Positions 47,498 through 56,078 of a stretch of 64,000 nt of DNA are shown piece by piece (the first letter of the stretch is position 1; each line of letters opens with the position of its first letter). The notes beneath the pieces were generated by a model that saw nothing but the letters and a program-made list of their open reading frames with translations, was not told where the DNA came from and searched no databases. Source of the DNA: Gracilibacillus suaedae (lineage in GTDB: Bacteria; Bacillota; Bacilli; Bacillales; Amphibacillaceae); NCBI RefSeq assembly GCF_017599345.1, contig NZ_JAGFVL010000033.1, positions 1-64,000 of the forward strand, read 5' to 3'. A program made the position numbers and the translations under genes.

Positions 47498-48821
47498 ATG
47501 GGGATATTATCCAAAGAGATAAAGAGAAGGTTTGAAAATAACGATGATTTCTTTCAGCAAGAAATATATCTACAAAAAAAAAGTGGAGATAATGGGATTC
47601 AATACGTTAGTAAATATTCCTAAAACAAAAGAAATCCTACAAGAGTATCCCAATGATGTGAATATGTCCGAAATAGATGATTTCTTAGCAACTATAGGTG
47701 AATTGAAAGAAAAAAATATAGATGATGCCGTCAAAGCTATTTTTGAGGGGAAATTAATCGTTTGTTCTTCCACAGGCAAATATGTGGTCGTTGATCCTAT
47801 TCCACAGGAACTGAACCGCTCGATAGAACCACCTTCTAATGAAAATGTGCTACAAGGTTCGCAAAGCTCCTTTATCGAGGATATAGATACCAATATAGGT
47901 TTAATTAGAAAAGAAAAAGCTTCAGAGAAATTATGTGTCAAATCTTATTCTTTAGGAAAAAGACAAAATAAAAAAATGGCTTTGTTGTATTTGGATGACA
48001 AAGTAAACAAAGATACTTTAGCAGAAATACAAAACCAAATTGAAAAAAATCTAAAAAAGGAATTACATAATCAACAAGATATGTCAACTATAATGGGCTT
48101 TTCTCCTTGGCTGACAATGGCTAAATTTCGTACTTCTGAACTTCCTTCTGAAGTAGTAAATAAGTTATTCCAAGGTAGGGTGGTATTGTTTATAGACAGA
48201 CTGCCAAATGCATTCATTCTTCTAGGTTTATTATGGGATATGTTTACAGTGGAAAATGATTATAATTACCCTTATCCTCTTATGATTCTTATACGTGCTT
48301 TACGAGTAGTAGGCCTCCTAGCAACCTTATTAGTACCAGGTTTATATGTAGCACTTGTAGCTGTTAATCCAGGTGTTTTAAGAATTGAGATGGCATTATC
48401 CATTGCTCAAAGTCGGCAAGGAGTACCATATCCTGCATTAGTTGAAGTTCTTCTTATGTTAATAATTTTAGAATTAATTCTGGAAGCAAGTGTTAGGTTG
48501 CCCAAAAGCATTGGGCCAACTATAACGATGGTAGGCGGAATTATTTTAGGTCAAGCCATTGTTGATGCGAAGCTGGTAAGTAACTTATTGATTATTATTC
48601 TAGCTGCGACTACGATAGCCAATTTTACAATTGTAGGTGTTCAAAATTCGCTATCCATTAGGCTATACAAATATTTAATCGTTATTTTTGCTTCTATATA
48701 TGGCGTATTTGGACTCTTAGCAGGAATCTTCTTTATAATTGCTTATTTAGCTAGTCTAAGAACATTTGGAGTATCTTACCTAAACTTCAATGTCGAAAGG
48801 GATGTCTTAAAAGGTGAATAG
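47498..48821 (+). CDS. Spore germinant receptor A subunit, frame broken at A9
   Basis: The main frame (open from 47532, 409-429 residues) has the GerA hydrophilic domain and membrane core (RVVLFIDRLPNAFILLG, YPALVEVLLMLIILELILEA, RTFGVSYLNFN). The expected first 28 residues (MGILSKEIKRRFENNDDFFQ, then QEIYLQ) lie in another frame beginning at ATG 47498, which has AGAAGGGA upstream. The two frames meet at a run of nine A (47574-47582), where one A fewer would restore the gene. Either it is a frameshift mutant, it uses RNA-polymerase slippage at A9, or translation starts at ATG 47592. The rest is intact. Confidence 0.75.
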
Positions 48822-49882
48822 TAACCTGCAGGTAATATTAATGTATTTTATCACGCATGTTGGGTTAATTTTTTTTATGTATCCAACTGATATAATAGAA
48901 AGTGCAAATCGCACACACTGGGTACCAGTTTTTATTGGAATGCTAACTCATCTGATTTTTATATGGGTTTATATGAAAGGATTAAGCTATTTCCCAGGGA
49001 AAAACATCATTGATATTTATATGGAGCAGGGAAAAGTACTTTCCTTCATTTGTTTAATACCAATTATAGTGTATTTTGTCTTGGCTACTATTACTACGGT
49101 TAGAGCATATTCGGAAATCATAAACATCGTTTTTCTTTCTGAGACACCATTGTGGGCTACAATGTTACCATTCTTATTTATTTCAGCCTATATATCGACA
49201 AAAGGGATAGGTGTAATTTTTCATACTACATTTATAGCAGCATGCGTTTTCTTGCCTCTTTTTCTATTTATTTTCATTCTTTCTTTTCAAAATGTAGACT
49301 GGAGGTATGTTTTTCCGCTCTTTGACATGGATTATTCATTTATTTCAAATAGGTCTTATTATAAAGGCTTTTTCTCTTTTGCTGGAGTATTTTTATTTCT
49401 TGGCTTTATACAGCCATATCGGACTTACGACAGAAAAAAAGTGTTACTTTCTGCCATATTGCTTTTTCCGTTTTTCCCTATTCTCCGTGTATGTTCCCAT
49501 TCTGACATTTGGACAAGCTACCTCTGCTACTTTTCAATTCCCTTTTGTTACTGCTCTTGATTCTATTTACATAGACTGGCTTGTATTCGATAGAATCACG
49601 ATGTTTTTTTTGATAAGTTTACTGATCTTTATTATGATTTTTCTTTCCTTGTTATTATGGATGACTACTAGGATTGTAGTTCGTTTCGTTCCCTTTGTAA
49701 AGCAAATGTATGCAATATATTTGCTATCTATACTTATATTTATCATATCTGTCATGTTACCGAATTGGAAAGCTGTTGAAGATCTTTTTTGGTGGAATAC
49801 TTATTTTAGATTTTACATTATTATAGTCATTCCTTTCTCGGTTTTAATTGTTGGAATATGGTCCAAAAGGAAGGTAAGGTAA
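48814..49882 (+). pseudogene. Spore germinant receptor B subunit, frameshifted
   Basis: The first part (48814-49490 or so) encodes seven membrane segments of a GerB permease. The last part continues in the +1 frame (PILTFGQATSATFQFPFVTA, then three more segments) to 49882. Together they give about 355 residues, the usual GerB length. The switch falls at T5 runs (49463-49467 or 49471-49475); removing one T gives a continuous reading through LLFPFSLFSVYVPILTFG. As it stands the first frame ends after 248 residues. It could be a decayed gene, an assembly error or a phase-variable tract. The start GTG 48814 overlaps the A-subunit end. Confidence 0.7.
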
Positions 49883-49885
49883 GCT

Positions 49886-50959
49886 ATGTTTAGGTTAGGC
49901 TTAAAACTAATATTTCTCATCTTAGTTATAGTGGCATTAAGTGGTTGCTGGGATACTAAGGATATTGATCATCGTCTGCTACCAGTGACAATGGGAATAT
50001 CCAAGGAAGACGAAGAATACCAAGTTATTCTTCAAGTTCCAGAACCGGTTGAAGGACAAATAGAAAATAGAATCATAAAGGAAACTGGACAAACCATAAC
50101 AAAAACAATAGATACATTAAGTGAAAATATGGAAAGTCAAGTAGATCTGCTTCACGTAAAAGTAATTGTAATAGATAAGCAATTAGCGAAAGAGGGAGTA
50201 GAAGATGTCATTTCTGGTTTTATGAGGTCAAGAGATGTATCCTCTCATGCTTTAATTACTATTTGCGATGAGAACATTGATCAGTTTTTTAATGAAGTCT
50301 CGAGTAATTTAGACGTAAATGCCGTAAACCTATTTGAATTCTTTGAAAAAAATGCTGGATGGACTCCACAAATAGCATTAACAAGGGTGTGGCATGTTTA
50401 TCGTAGTATTCATTCTTATACACATGATGTTGCTGTTCCAATTGTGGTATCAGAAGGAAGTACTAATATTAGGCATTTAGGATCAGCAGTTATGAAAAAG
50501 GGAAAAATGGTAGAATCCCTCACACCGGATGAGACTCTCCTTTTTAATGCCTTTAATGGTAAAAGTGCTCAAGGAAGAGTAGAGGCTATGGATCATGCCA
50601 GTGTGTTAATTATTAGCAATACAACCAACACTAGGAGTGATGTTATCAAGGATGAACCTAGCTTGGAGAAAGTAATTAATTTAAAGGTAGTATTATTAGA
50701 AACTAAAGGCGATCCTACAATTGAATTAATCAAGGAAGAACTCATAATAATTTTGACTGATCGTTTTGATAGAATGTTCGCAAAACTTCAAGAGAGTGAA
50801 GCTGATATTCTAGGACTAGGTCAACATTTTAGAAGTAATATGCCAAGGGAAGAATTGAGGGAGTGGCGCTATAAATACTATAAGAAGTTAAAAGTAAAGT
50901 TCATTGTGGAAATTGACGTTCAAAACACTGGGTTCCTAAAATCTAAATCATCAGAATGA
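49886..50959 (+). CDS. Spore germinant receptor C subunit (GerC lipoprotein)
   Basis: This 357-residue Ger(x)C lipoprotein has a signal ending LSGC (acylated C21) followed by WDTKDIDHRLLPVTMGI. The C-terminal GLGQHFRSNMPREELREWRY segment is typical. It is intact although the two genes before it carry frame breaks, which suggests the damage is recent or not real. It starts 3 nt after the B-subunit frame. Confidence 0.86.
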   Translation: MFRLGLKLIFLILVIVALSGCWDTKDIDHRLLPVTMGISKEDEEYQVILQVPEPVEGQIENRIIKETGQTITKTIDTLSENMESQVDLLHVKVIVIDKQLAKEGVEDVISGFMRSRDVSSHALITICDENIDQFFNEVSSNLDVNAVNLFEFFEKNAGWTPQIALTRVWHVYRSIHSYTHDVAVPIVVSEGSTNIRHLGSAVMKKGKMVESLTPDETLLFNAFNGKSAQGRVEAMDHASVLIISNTTNTRSDVIKDEPSLEKVINLKVVLLETKGDPTIELIKEELIIILTDRFDRMFAKLQESEADILGLGQHFRSNMPREELREWRYKYYKKLKVKFIVEIDVQNTGFLKSKSSE

Positions 50960-51301
50960 GGCTGGGACAAAAGAGTAATTATATAGGTAAAAACCGAACA
51001 TGAAAGTCTGAGTACACATACCGCTTCGGCAAAATACTTTGCTTTCCGTGGGCGATCTTTAGCTAACTGTGTGAAGAAAAACACTTCACACAGTGGAGCT
51101 TCGGCTCGTGCTCGTCATGAGGAGTCTACTCTAAGATTATTTGCATGAAAAAAAAGAGACTGTTGATAAATGCCGAAAAGAACAACACCACTATACATGC
51201 TGTTTTAAATTCCTCCGATTGGATAAATCGCCATAATACCATTATAATAAAGAGGAGAAATTTAGTGTAACAACTAAGACAAAAGGATAGTAGGGATACT
51301 T
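50960..51301. other. Intergenic region with repeat B copy
   Basis: No gene is supported. Most of the left half is repeat B (51022-51145). The right half is AT-rich and carries an AGGAGAAA without a following long frame before the TauE-like gene. Confidence 0.5.
51022..51145 (+). repeat. Dispersed repeat B, copy 1
   Basis: CGCTTCGGCAAAATAC, GCTTTCCGTGGGCG and TTAGCTA precede a perfect 11-bp hairpin ACTGTGTGAAG/CTTCACACAGT (51066-51076 with 51084-51094, loop AAAAACA), then GTGGAGCTTCGG and GGAGTCTAC. The same order of words occurs at 59653-59770, where the hairpin sequence is entirely different. Confidence 0.7.
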
Positions 51302-52132
51302 TTGGTTATAATAATTTGTTTATTCATTGGGTTATTATCAGCGATGTTAGGAAGTATTGTAGGGTTTGGTGGAGGAGTAATTCTGGTACCAATTTTACTA
51401 ATCCTTCATTCTGCAACTCCTTTATTTGATTGGGCAAATGCAAGCACAATTGTAGGTATATCCTTGATTATTATGATATTTACTGCTTTGTCATCGACTT
51501 ATGCTTATGCAAAAAACAAGCGAATAGACTATAAAAGCGGCTTATATTTTATTGCAGGTAGTTTGCCTGGTGGTGTGTTAGGAGCATGGTTAAATCAGTT
51601 TGTTGATACAGATGTGTTTTCACTATTTTTGGGTATATTTATGTTATTAATCTTTACCATGTTCTTATTTAAGAAAGCACCTGAACAAGCCAAAGAAGAT
51701 ATAGATAGGAAGACTTCACAAAGCATAGTTCGTGAAGTGAAAATTGGGGATACCGTTTACCGCTATTCTTTTTCCCCGTTTATTGCTGTTGCTATTGCTT
51801 TTACGGTAGGAATGTTATCCGGTTTTTTCGGAATTGGTGGAGGATCTTTAATGGTTCCAGCCATGATTATATGGTTCCGTTTTCCGCCACATATTGCAAC
51901 AGCTACTTCCATGTTTATGATCTTAGCACTTAGTATTGTAAGTTCTGGTACACACATTGCGTTAGGTCATATAGAATGGATGTATGTATGGGCTTTTGTA
52001 CCTGGTGCGTGGTTTGGGGGAATTTTAGGTGCGAAAATTAATCAGCAACTTTCCAGTAAAGCTGTGGAGTATTTATTAAGAACAGTCGTATTATTGATTG
52101 GTTTACGTCTGATTTGGCAAGGTTTGTTTTAG
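51302..52132 (+). CDS. TauE/SafE-family anion exporter (YunE-like)
   Basis: This 276-residue membrane protein has about eight hydrophobic segments in two repeats (GFGGGVILVPILLI near the start and GIGGGSLMVPAMIIWF near 178), the TauE/SafE signature. Members export sulfite, sulfoacetate or related anions; in B. subtilis yunE sits beside yunD as here. TTG start follows TAGGGA. The substrate is not known. Confidence 0.86.
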   Translation: MVIIICLFIGLLSAMLGSIVGFGGGVILVPILLILHSATPLFDWANASTIVGISLIIMIFTALSSTYAYAKNKRIDYKSGLYFIAGSLPGGVLGAWLNQFVDTDVFSLFLGIFMLLIFTMFLFKKAPEQAKEDIDRKTSQSIVREVKIGDTVYRYSFSPFIAVAIAFTVGMLSGFFGIGGGSLMVPAMIIWFRFPPHIATATSMFMILALSIVSSGTHIALGHIEWMYVWAFVPGAWFGGILGAKINQQLSSKAVEYLLRTVVLLIGLRLIWQGLF

Positions 52133-52147
52133 GGAGGGTTAGTCTTC

Positions 52148-53542
52148 ATGATCGAACATATCCATTTTTATTATTGCAATGATTTACATAGTCATTTTGA
52201 CCAATGGCCAAACATTGTCGATTATTTTAATAAAAAGAAAAAACAGCATGCCCAGGCTGATGAACAAAGTTGGAGAATTGATATTGGGGATCATGTAGAT
52301 CGATTCCATCCAATTGCAGAAGCATACAACGGGAAAGCTAATGTCGAATTATTGAATGATGCTGGCTTTGATATTGTAACAATTGGAAATAATGAAGGGA
52401 TTACGCTGGAGCATGAACATTTGTATCACTTATATGATCAGGCCAACTTTCAAGTTACTTGTGGTAATTTAATCCCTGTAAATAAAGAGAGACCAGCATG
52501 GCTGCAAAATGGTGTTACGATAAAATCGAAAGAGAACTTAACCATCAAATTTTTCGGATTGACGGCACCGTTTAACGCCTTTTACCATCCCTTAGGTTGG
52601 CATGTCGAATCGCCTTACGACTATTTAGCACGTGAAATGAAGGATTTGAAAGAAGATGCCGACGTACTGATTTTACTTTCTCACCTCGGACTCACTGAAG
52701 ACCAATTAATTGCTGAAAAATATCCAGAAATTGATGTTATTATTGGTGGTCATACTCATCACCTCTTAAAAAATGGGGAAGAGGTTAATAATGTATTATT
52801 AACTGCTGCAGGTAAACATGGCAAGTATATCGGAGAAGTACATATAGATTGGGACCACCATTTAAATAAAATCGTGGATAAACAGGCTTATACAGTGGAA
52901 ACCAAATATCTTAGCCAGGATCCAGAAACTGTTCAGAAACTTGCAAAACTCAACGATGCTGCTCAAGAACTATTAAATAAGCCAGTGAAGTACATAGAAA
53001 ACAGTCTAACAGTGGATTGGTTTGAACAGACACCTATTATTAAATTGTTAACGACAAAACTAAAAGATTGGACGAATGCTGATATAAGTATGTTAAATGC
53101 AGGCATATTGCTAGAAAATATCGCAGAAGGCTATGTTACCTATGGAGATATACATCGGATCTGTCCTCATCCAATCAATCCTTGTACTGTCAAACTAAGA
53201 GGGATTGAAGTATTGGAGGTTGTACGTGGTGCATATGATGAGGCACTGATGCATTTTGAACTAAAGGGTTTTGGTTTCCGAGGTAAAGTGTTAGGTAAAT
53301 TTGTCTTTAGTGGTATTGATATTGATACAAAGATAGATGAGGCAGGTATAGAGCGCGTTCAGCATGTTCATCTTAATGGGCATGAGATTGAACAAGAAAA
53401 GATTTATACGTTTGCGACTGCAGATATGTTTACGTTTGGAAGGATGTTCCCAGAAATTGCAAGGTCTACGACAAAGAAGTTTTATCTGCCAGAATTTATG
53501 AGAGATCTACTAGCGGATGCTTTGAAATCGTCATCATCGTAG
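52148..53542 (+). CDS. yunD: Bifunctional metallophosphatase/5'-nucleotidase (YunD-like)
   Basis: This 464-residue enzyme has a metallophosphatase domain (1-230) with CNDLHSH, DIGDHVDR, TIGNNE, LLSHLGL and IIGGHTHH metal ligands. The 5'-nucleotidase C-terminal domain (about 260-460) has AGILLENIAEGYVTYGDIHRI. There is no signal peptide, so unlike secreted UshA-type enzymes it is cytoplasmic. It should hydrolyse nucleotides or nucleotide-sugar phosphates. It lies 15 nt after the TauE-like gene, behind AGGGAGGG. Confidence 0.87.
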   Translation: MIEHIHFYYCNDLHSHFDQWPNIVDYFNKKKKQHAQADEQSWRIDIGDHVDRFHPIAEAYNGKANVELLNDAGFDIVTIGNNEGITLEHEHLYHLYDQANFQVTCGNLIPVNKERPAWLQNGVTIKSKENLTIKFFGLTAPFNAFYHPLGWHVESPYDYLAREMKDLKEDADVLILLSHLGLTEDQLIAEKYPEIDVIIGGHTHHLLKNGEEVNNVLLTAAGKHGKYIGEVHIDWDHHLNKIVDKQAYTVETKYLSQDPETVQKLAKLNDAAQELLNKPVKYIENSLTVDWFEQTPIIKLLTTKLKDWTNADISMLNAGILLENIAEGYVTYGDIHRICPHPINPCTVKLRGIEVLEVVRGAYDEALMHFELKGFGFRGKVLGKFVFSGIDIDTKIDEAGIERVQHVHLNGHEIEQEKIYTFATADMFTFGRMFPEIARSTTKKFYLPEFMRDLLADALKSSSS

Positions 53543-53549
53543 ACACAAT

Positions 53550-53595
53550 TACACACTCCCCTTCATATTTTAAATGGAGAGGAGTGTGTTTTTTT
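53550..53595 (+). terminator. Hairpin with T run overlapping yunC ribosome site
   Basis: ACACACTCCCC (from 53551) pairs with the GGAGAGGAGTGTGT stretch ending at 53589 and is followed by seven T residues. The GGAG of the right arm is also the only ribosome site for the yunC-like ATG at 53596, so termination or hairpin formation would block its translation. Confidence 0.65.
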
Positions 53596-53904
53596 ATGAT
53601 GGAAATGAAACCAATTTTTATAAAGAATCATCCGTTTACAGCTATTTCGGTTAAACTGCCATATACGAATTTGTTAGTGATTGCCAATGAAGTAGGATAT
53701 GTCATGTGTGGAGCATTAGATGTAGATTTATTAAATGACCGTTTAACAGATCGTCCCATTGTTGCAGGTCGAGCTACCGGTGTAAAGACGATTGAGGAAT
53801 TACAACATGCTAAGCTGGATAAAGTGACCAATTATTCCAAAAACTATGGTTGGAAAGAAGGAATGCCGATAGAAGAAGCATTACTAAAAATATCCAACAA
53901 ATAA
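53596..53904 (+). CDS. yunC: DUF1805 protein (YunC-like)
   Basis: This 102-residue protein is a DUF1805-family protein with FTAISVKLPYTNLLVIANEVGYVMCGALDVDLLN and VAGRATGVKTIEEL. The structure of B. subtilis YunC is known but not its function. I chose ATG 53596 (next ATGs at 53599 and 53605 are possible). The ribosome site is 12 nt upstream and lies in a terminator-like hairpin. Confidence 0.85.
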   Translation: MMEMKPIFIKNHPFTAISVKLPYTNLLVIANEVGYVMCGALDVDLLNDRLTDRPIVAGRATGVKTIEELQHAKLDKVTNYSKNYGWKEGMPIEEALLKISNK

Positions 53905-54016
53905 GTGACAATTTGCCTAATATGTGAAATTCATTTACAAAGTCGCAGTAAAAATAGTAGATAATATCGACATTATCTGATAAAATTTTACCAAAATGGC
54001 AAATGGGTGTTTGAAA

Positions 54017-55111
54017 ATGAGATTAGTTCCAACCAAACTTATTCGACCAGGTATTGAATTAGCAAAACCGATATATGATGCACATGGTCGGATTTTACTA
54101 CAAAAAAATATGCAATTAACCGACTCAATGGTAGATCGATTGAAAAATTCAGGAATAACCTATGTTTTTACTCGTGATGAGGATACGGAAGATATTATGG
54201 TTCATCCTCCAATTCCCGATCAGCAAAGGGTGGAAGCAATTCAAAAAATAAAAGAGACATTCCAAACGTTACAATTTGAAGATTTGAAGAAAAATAATTA
54301 TTTATTAGATAAAGCTGCATTAAAATTAGATCAACTAGTAAAAGAAATTGCAAAAGAATTAAGTGAAAATGATGAAGTTATTCATTATTTATCAGACTTA
54401 TTAATTATTGATGATTATGTATATACCCATTCCTTAAATGTGAGTATGTATACACTTGCATTAGCACAGGAACTGAACTTAAAAAATAAAGATATGGAAC
54501 AATTAGGATTAGGTGCGGTATTACATGATATCGGTAAAATAGTTATACCAGAGGAAGTCTTAAATAAGCCCGGAAAGCTGACGAACATGGAATTTAAGAT
54601 TGTTCAAGCACATACAGAATATGGTTTTGACTTATTGCGAAAAGCTCATACGATTCCACTTCTTGTTGCGCACTGCGCCTATCAGCATCATGAACGGTTA
54701 GATGGAACAGGTTATCCGCGTGGCATTAAAAATGATGATATTCATCCATTTGCCAGAATTATAGGGGTAGCGGATGTTTTTGATGCGGTGACAAGTAATC
54801 GAACCTACCGCGATGCGATGTTACCACATGAAGGATTAGAAATTTTATATGGTGGAGCAGGAACGCAATTTGATATACATCTTGTCGAAGCGTTTAAGAA
54901 GACAGTTGCTCTTTATCCAAATGGCTTAACCGTTTATTTAAGTGATGGTAGAGAAGGGGTCGTTGCCCGCCAAAATTCACAATTGTTTGATCGTCCTGTT
55001 GTCCGCGTGCTGAAAGAAAATGGTTCAAAAGTAAAACCGTATGACCTGGATTTGACAAAGGTGTTGGATGTCATGATTGTAAATACGGAACAATTTATTA
55101 CAAGTAGATAA
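54017..55111 (+). CDS. HD-GYP cyclic-di-GMP phosphodiesterase-like protein
   Basis: This 364-residue protein has an N-terminal DUF3391-like segment (MRLVPTKLIRPGIELAKPIY) and an HD-GYP domain (about 125-300) with HSLNVSMYTLALA, GAVLHDIGKIVIP, HHERLDGTGYPRG and IIGVADVFDAVTSNRTYR. It should degrade c-di-GMP or a related dinucleotide in the cytoplasm. ATG 54017 gives the family N-terminus; ATG 53996 has no site. It lies between yunC and yunB, which are adjacent in B. subtilis. Confidence 0.88.
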   Translation: MRLVPTKLIRPGIELAKPIYDAHGRILLQKNMQLTDSMVDRLKNSGITYVFTRDEDTEDIMVHPPIPDQQRVEAIQKIKETFQTLQFEDLKKNNYLLDKAALKLDQLVKEIAKELSENDEVIHYLSDLLIIDDYVYTHSLNVSMYTLALAQELNLKNKDMEQLGLGAVLHDIGKIVIPEEVLNKPGKLTNMEFKIVQAHTEYGFDLLRKAHTIPLLVAHCAYQHHERLDGTGYPRGIKNDDIHPFARIIGVADVFDAVTSNRTYRDAMLPHEGLEILYGGAGTQFDIHLVEAFKKTVALYPNGLTVYLSDGREGVVARQNSQLFDRPVVRVLKENGSKVKPYDLDLTKVLDVMIVNTEQFITSR

Positions 55112-55134
55112 AAATTTCTTTAATCATATCTAAA

Positions 55135-55173
55135 TAAATCCCCCCAATCATATGAATAGATTGGGGGGATTTA
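55135..55173 (+). promoter_or_regulatory. 15-bp hairpin covering the yunB ribosome site
   Basis: TAAATCCCCCCAATC (55135-55149) pairs perfectly with GATTGGGGGGATTTA (55159-55173), loop 9 nt. The G-run is the only ribosome-site-like sequence before yunB ATG 55176. The T content afterwards is low, so it is not a classical terminator. Confidence 0.6.
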
Positions 55174-55175
55174 TT

Positions 55176-55967
55176 ATGCGAAGAAAAAAGTGGAGTAGAC
55201 GAAAAATAGGTTCACCTCCAGCTAATCAAATCGTTTTTATATCATTTTTTATTTTTGTTCTCGTGATGATTGCAAGTATTTTAATAGTTAATGAGGGAAT
55301 CAAACCAGTACTGTTGAATTACGCAAAAGTTCGTGTCGATGCGATTGCTAATCAAGCAATGGGAATAGCAGTTAGTAAAAAGATTTCAGAGGATTTAGAA
55401 GCTGGGGATTTAATAGAAGTACAATTGGATGAAGAAGGAAGAGTAGAAAATTATATTTTTAATGCGGTAGTAGAAAACCGTGTACAAAGAAATGTTCAAT
55501 ATCGTGTTGAAAACTTTCTTAAGTTATTGGAGAAAGGAGAACGACCAGAAACAGGTGTGCCTCTTGAAGTAGAATTGGATTTGGAGCCATCAGAACAAGA
55601 ATTACTTGACGATGTAAGAGAAAAAGGCCTATTAGTAGAAGTACCGTTAGGTCAAGCATTAGGAATTCCTGTGATTGCTAACCTTGGTCCAAAAGTACCG
55701 GTAAACATGGAAGTGATCGGTAGTGTGGGGACAGAAGTAACTAGTGAAATTGTTGAAACTGGAATAAATGGCGCGTATATTCATGTTAATGTTCATATAG
55801 AAGTGGAAATGATGGTAGTGATCCCGTTTGCTTCTGAGCCAACAAAGGTGGTTCAAGATATTCCAGTAACCAAGGTATTTCATCCAGGTGATGTACCAAA
55901 TTATTATAATGAAGGTGGAGAAGGGTCATCAGATCTTTCTATTCCAATAGATCCAGATCTAGAATAA
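55176..55967 (+). CDS. yunB: Sporulation protein YunB
   Basis: This 263-residue protein (from ATG 55176) has one membrane segment (about 22-45) and an extracytoplasmic domain with NYAKVRVDAIANQAMGIAVSKKISED and NLGPKVPVNMEVIGSVGTEV. It matches the YunB family, made in the mother cell under SigE and needed for normal sporulation in B. subtilis. A start at ATG 55152 lies in the hairpin loop and is less likely. The downstream gene is an unrelated transporter. Confidence 0.88.
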   Translation: MRRKKWSRRKIGSPPANQIVFISFFIFVLVMIASILIVNEGIKPVLLNYAKVRVDAIANQAMGIAVSKKISEDLEAGDLIEVQLDEEGRVENYIFNAVVENRVQRNVQYRVENFLKLLEKGERPETGVPLEVELDLEPSEQELLDDVREKGLLVEVPLGQALGIPVIANLGPKVPVNMEVIGSVGTEVTSEIVETGINGAYIHVNVHIEVEMMVVIPFASEPTKVVQDIPVTKVFHPGDVPNYYNEGGEGSSDLSIPIDPDLE

Positions 55968-56078
55968 TAGTATTTTCCTAGTTTTTCCTTTGACAGAATA
56001 TTCGGAAGTTAGATATAATTTCAAAGATTAAAACTATTATTGCAATAGAAAAATCATTAAACGAAAGGGGTAAAATTA

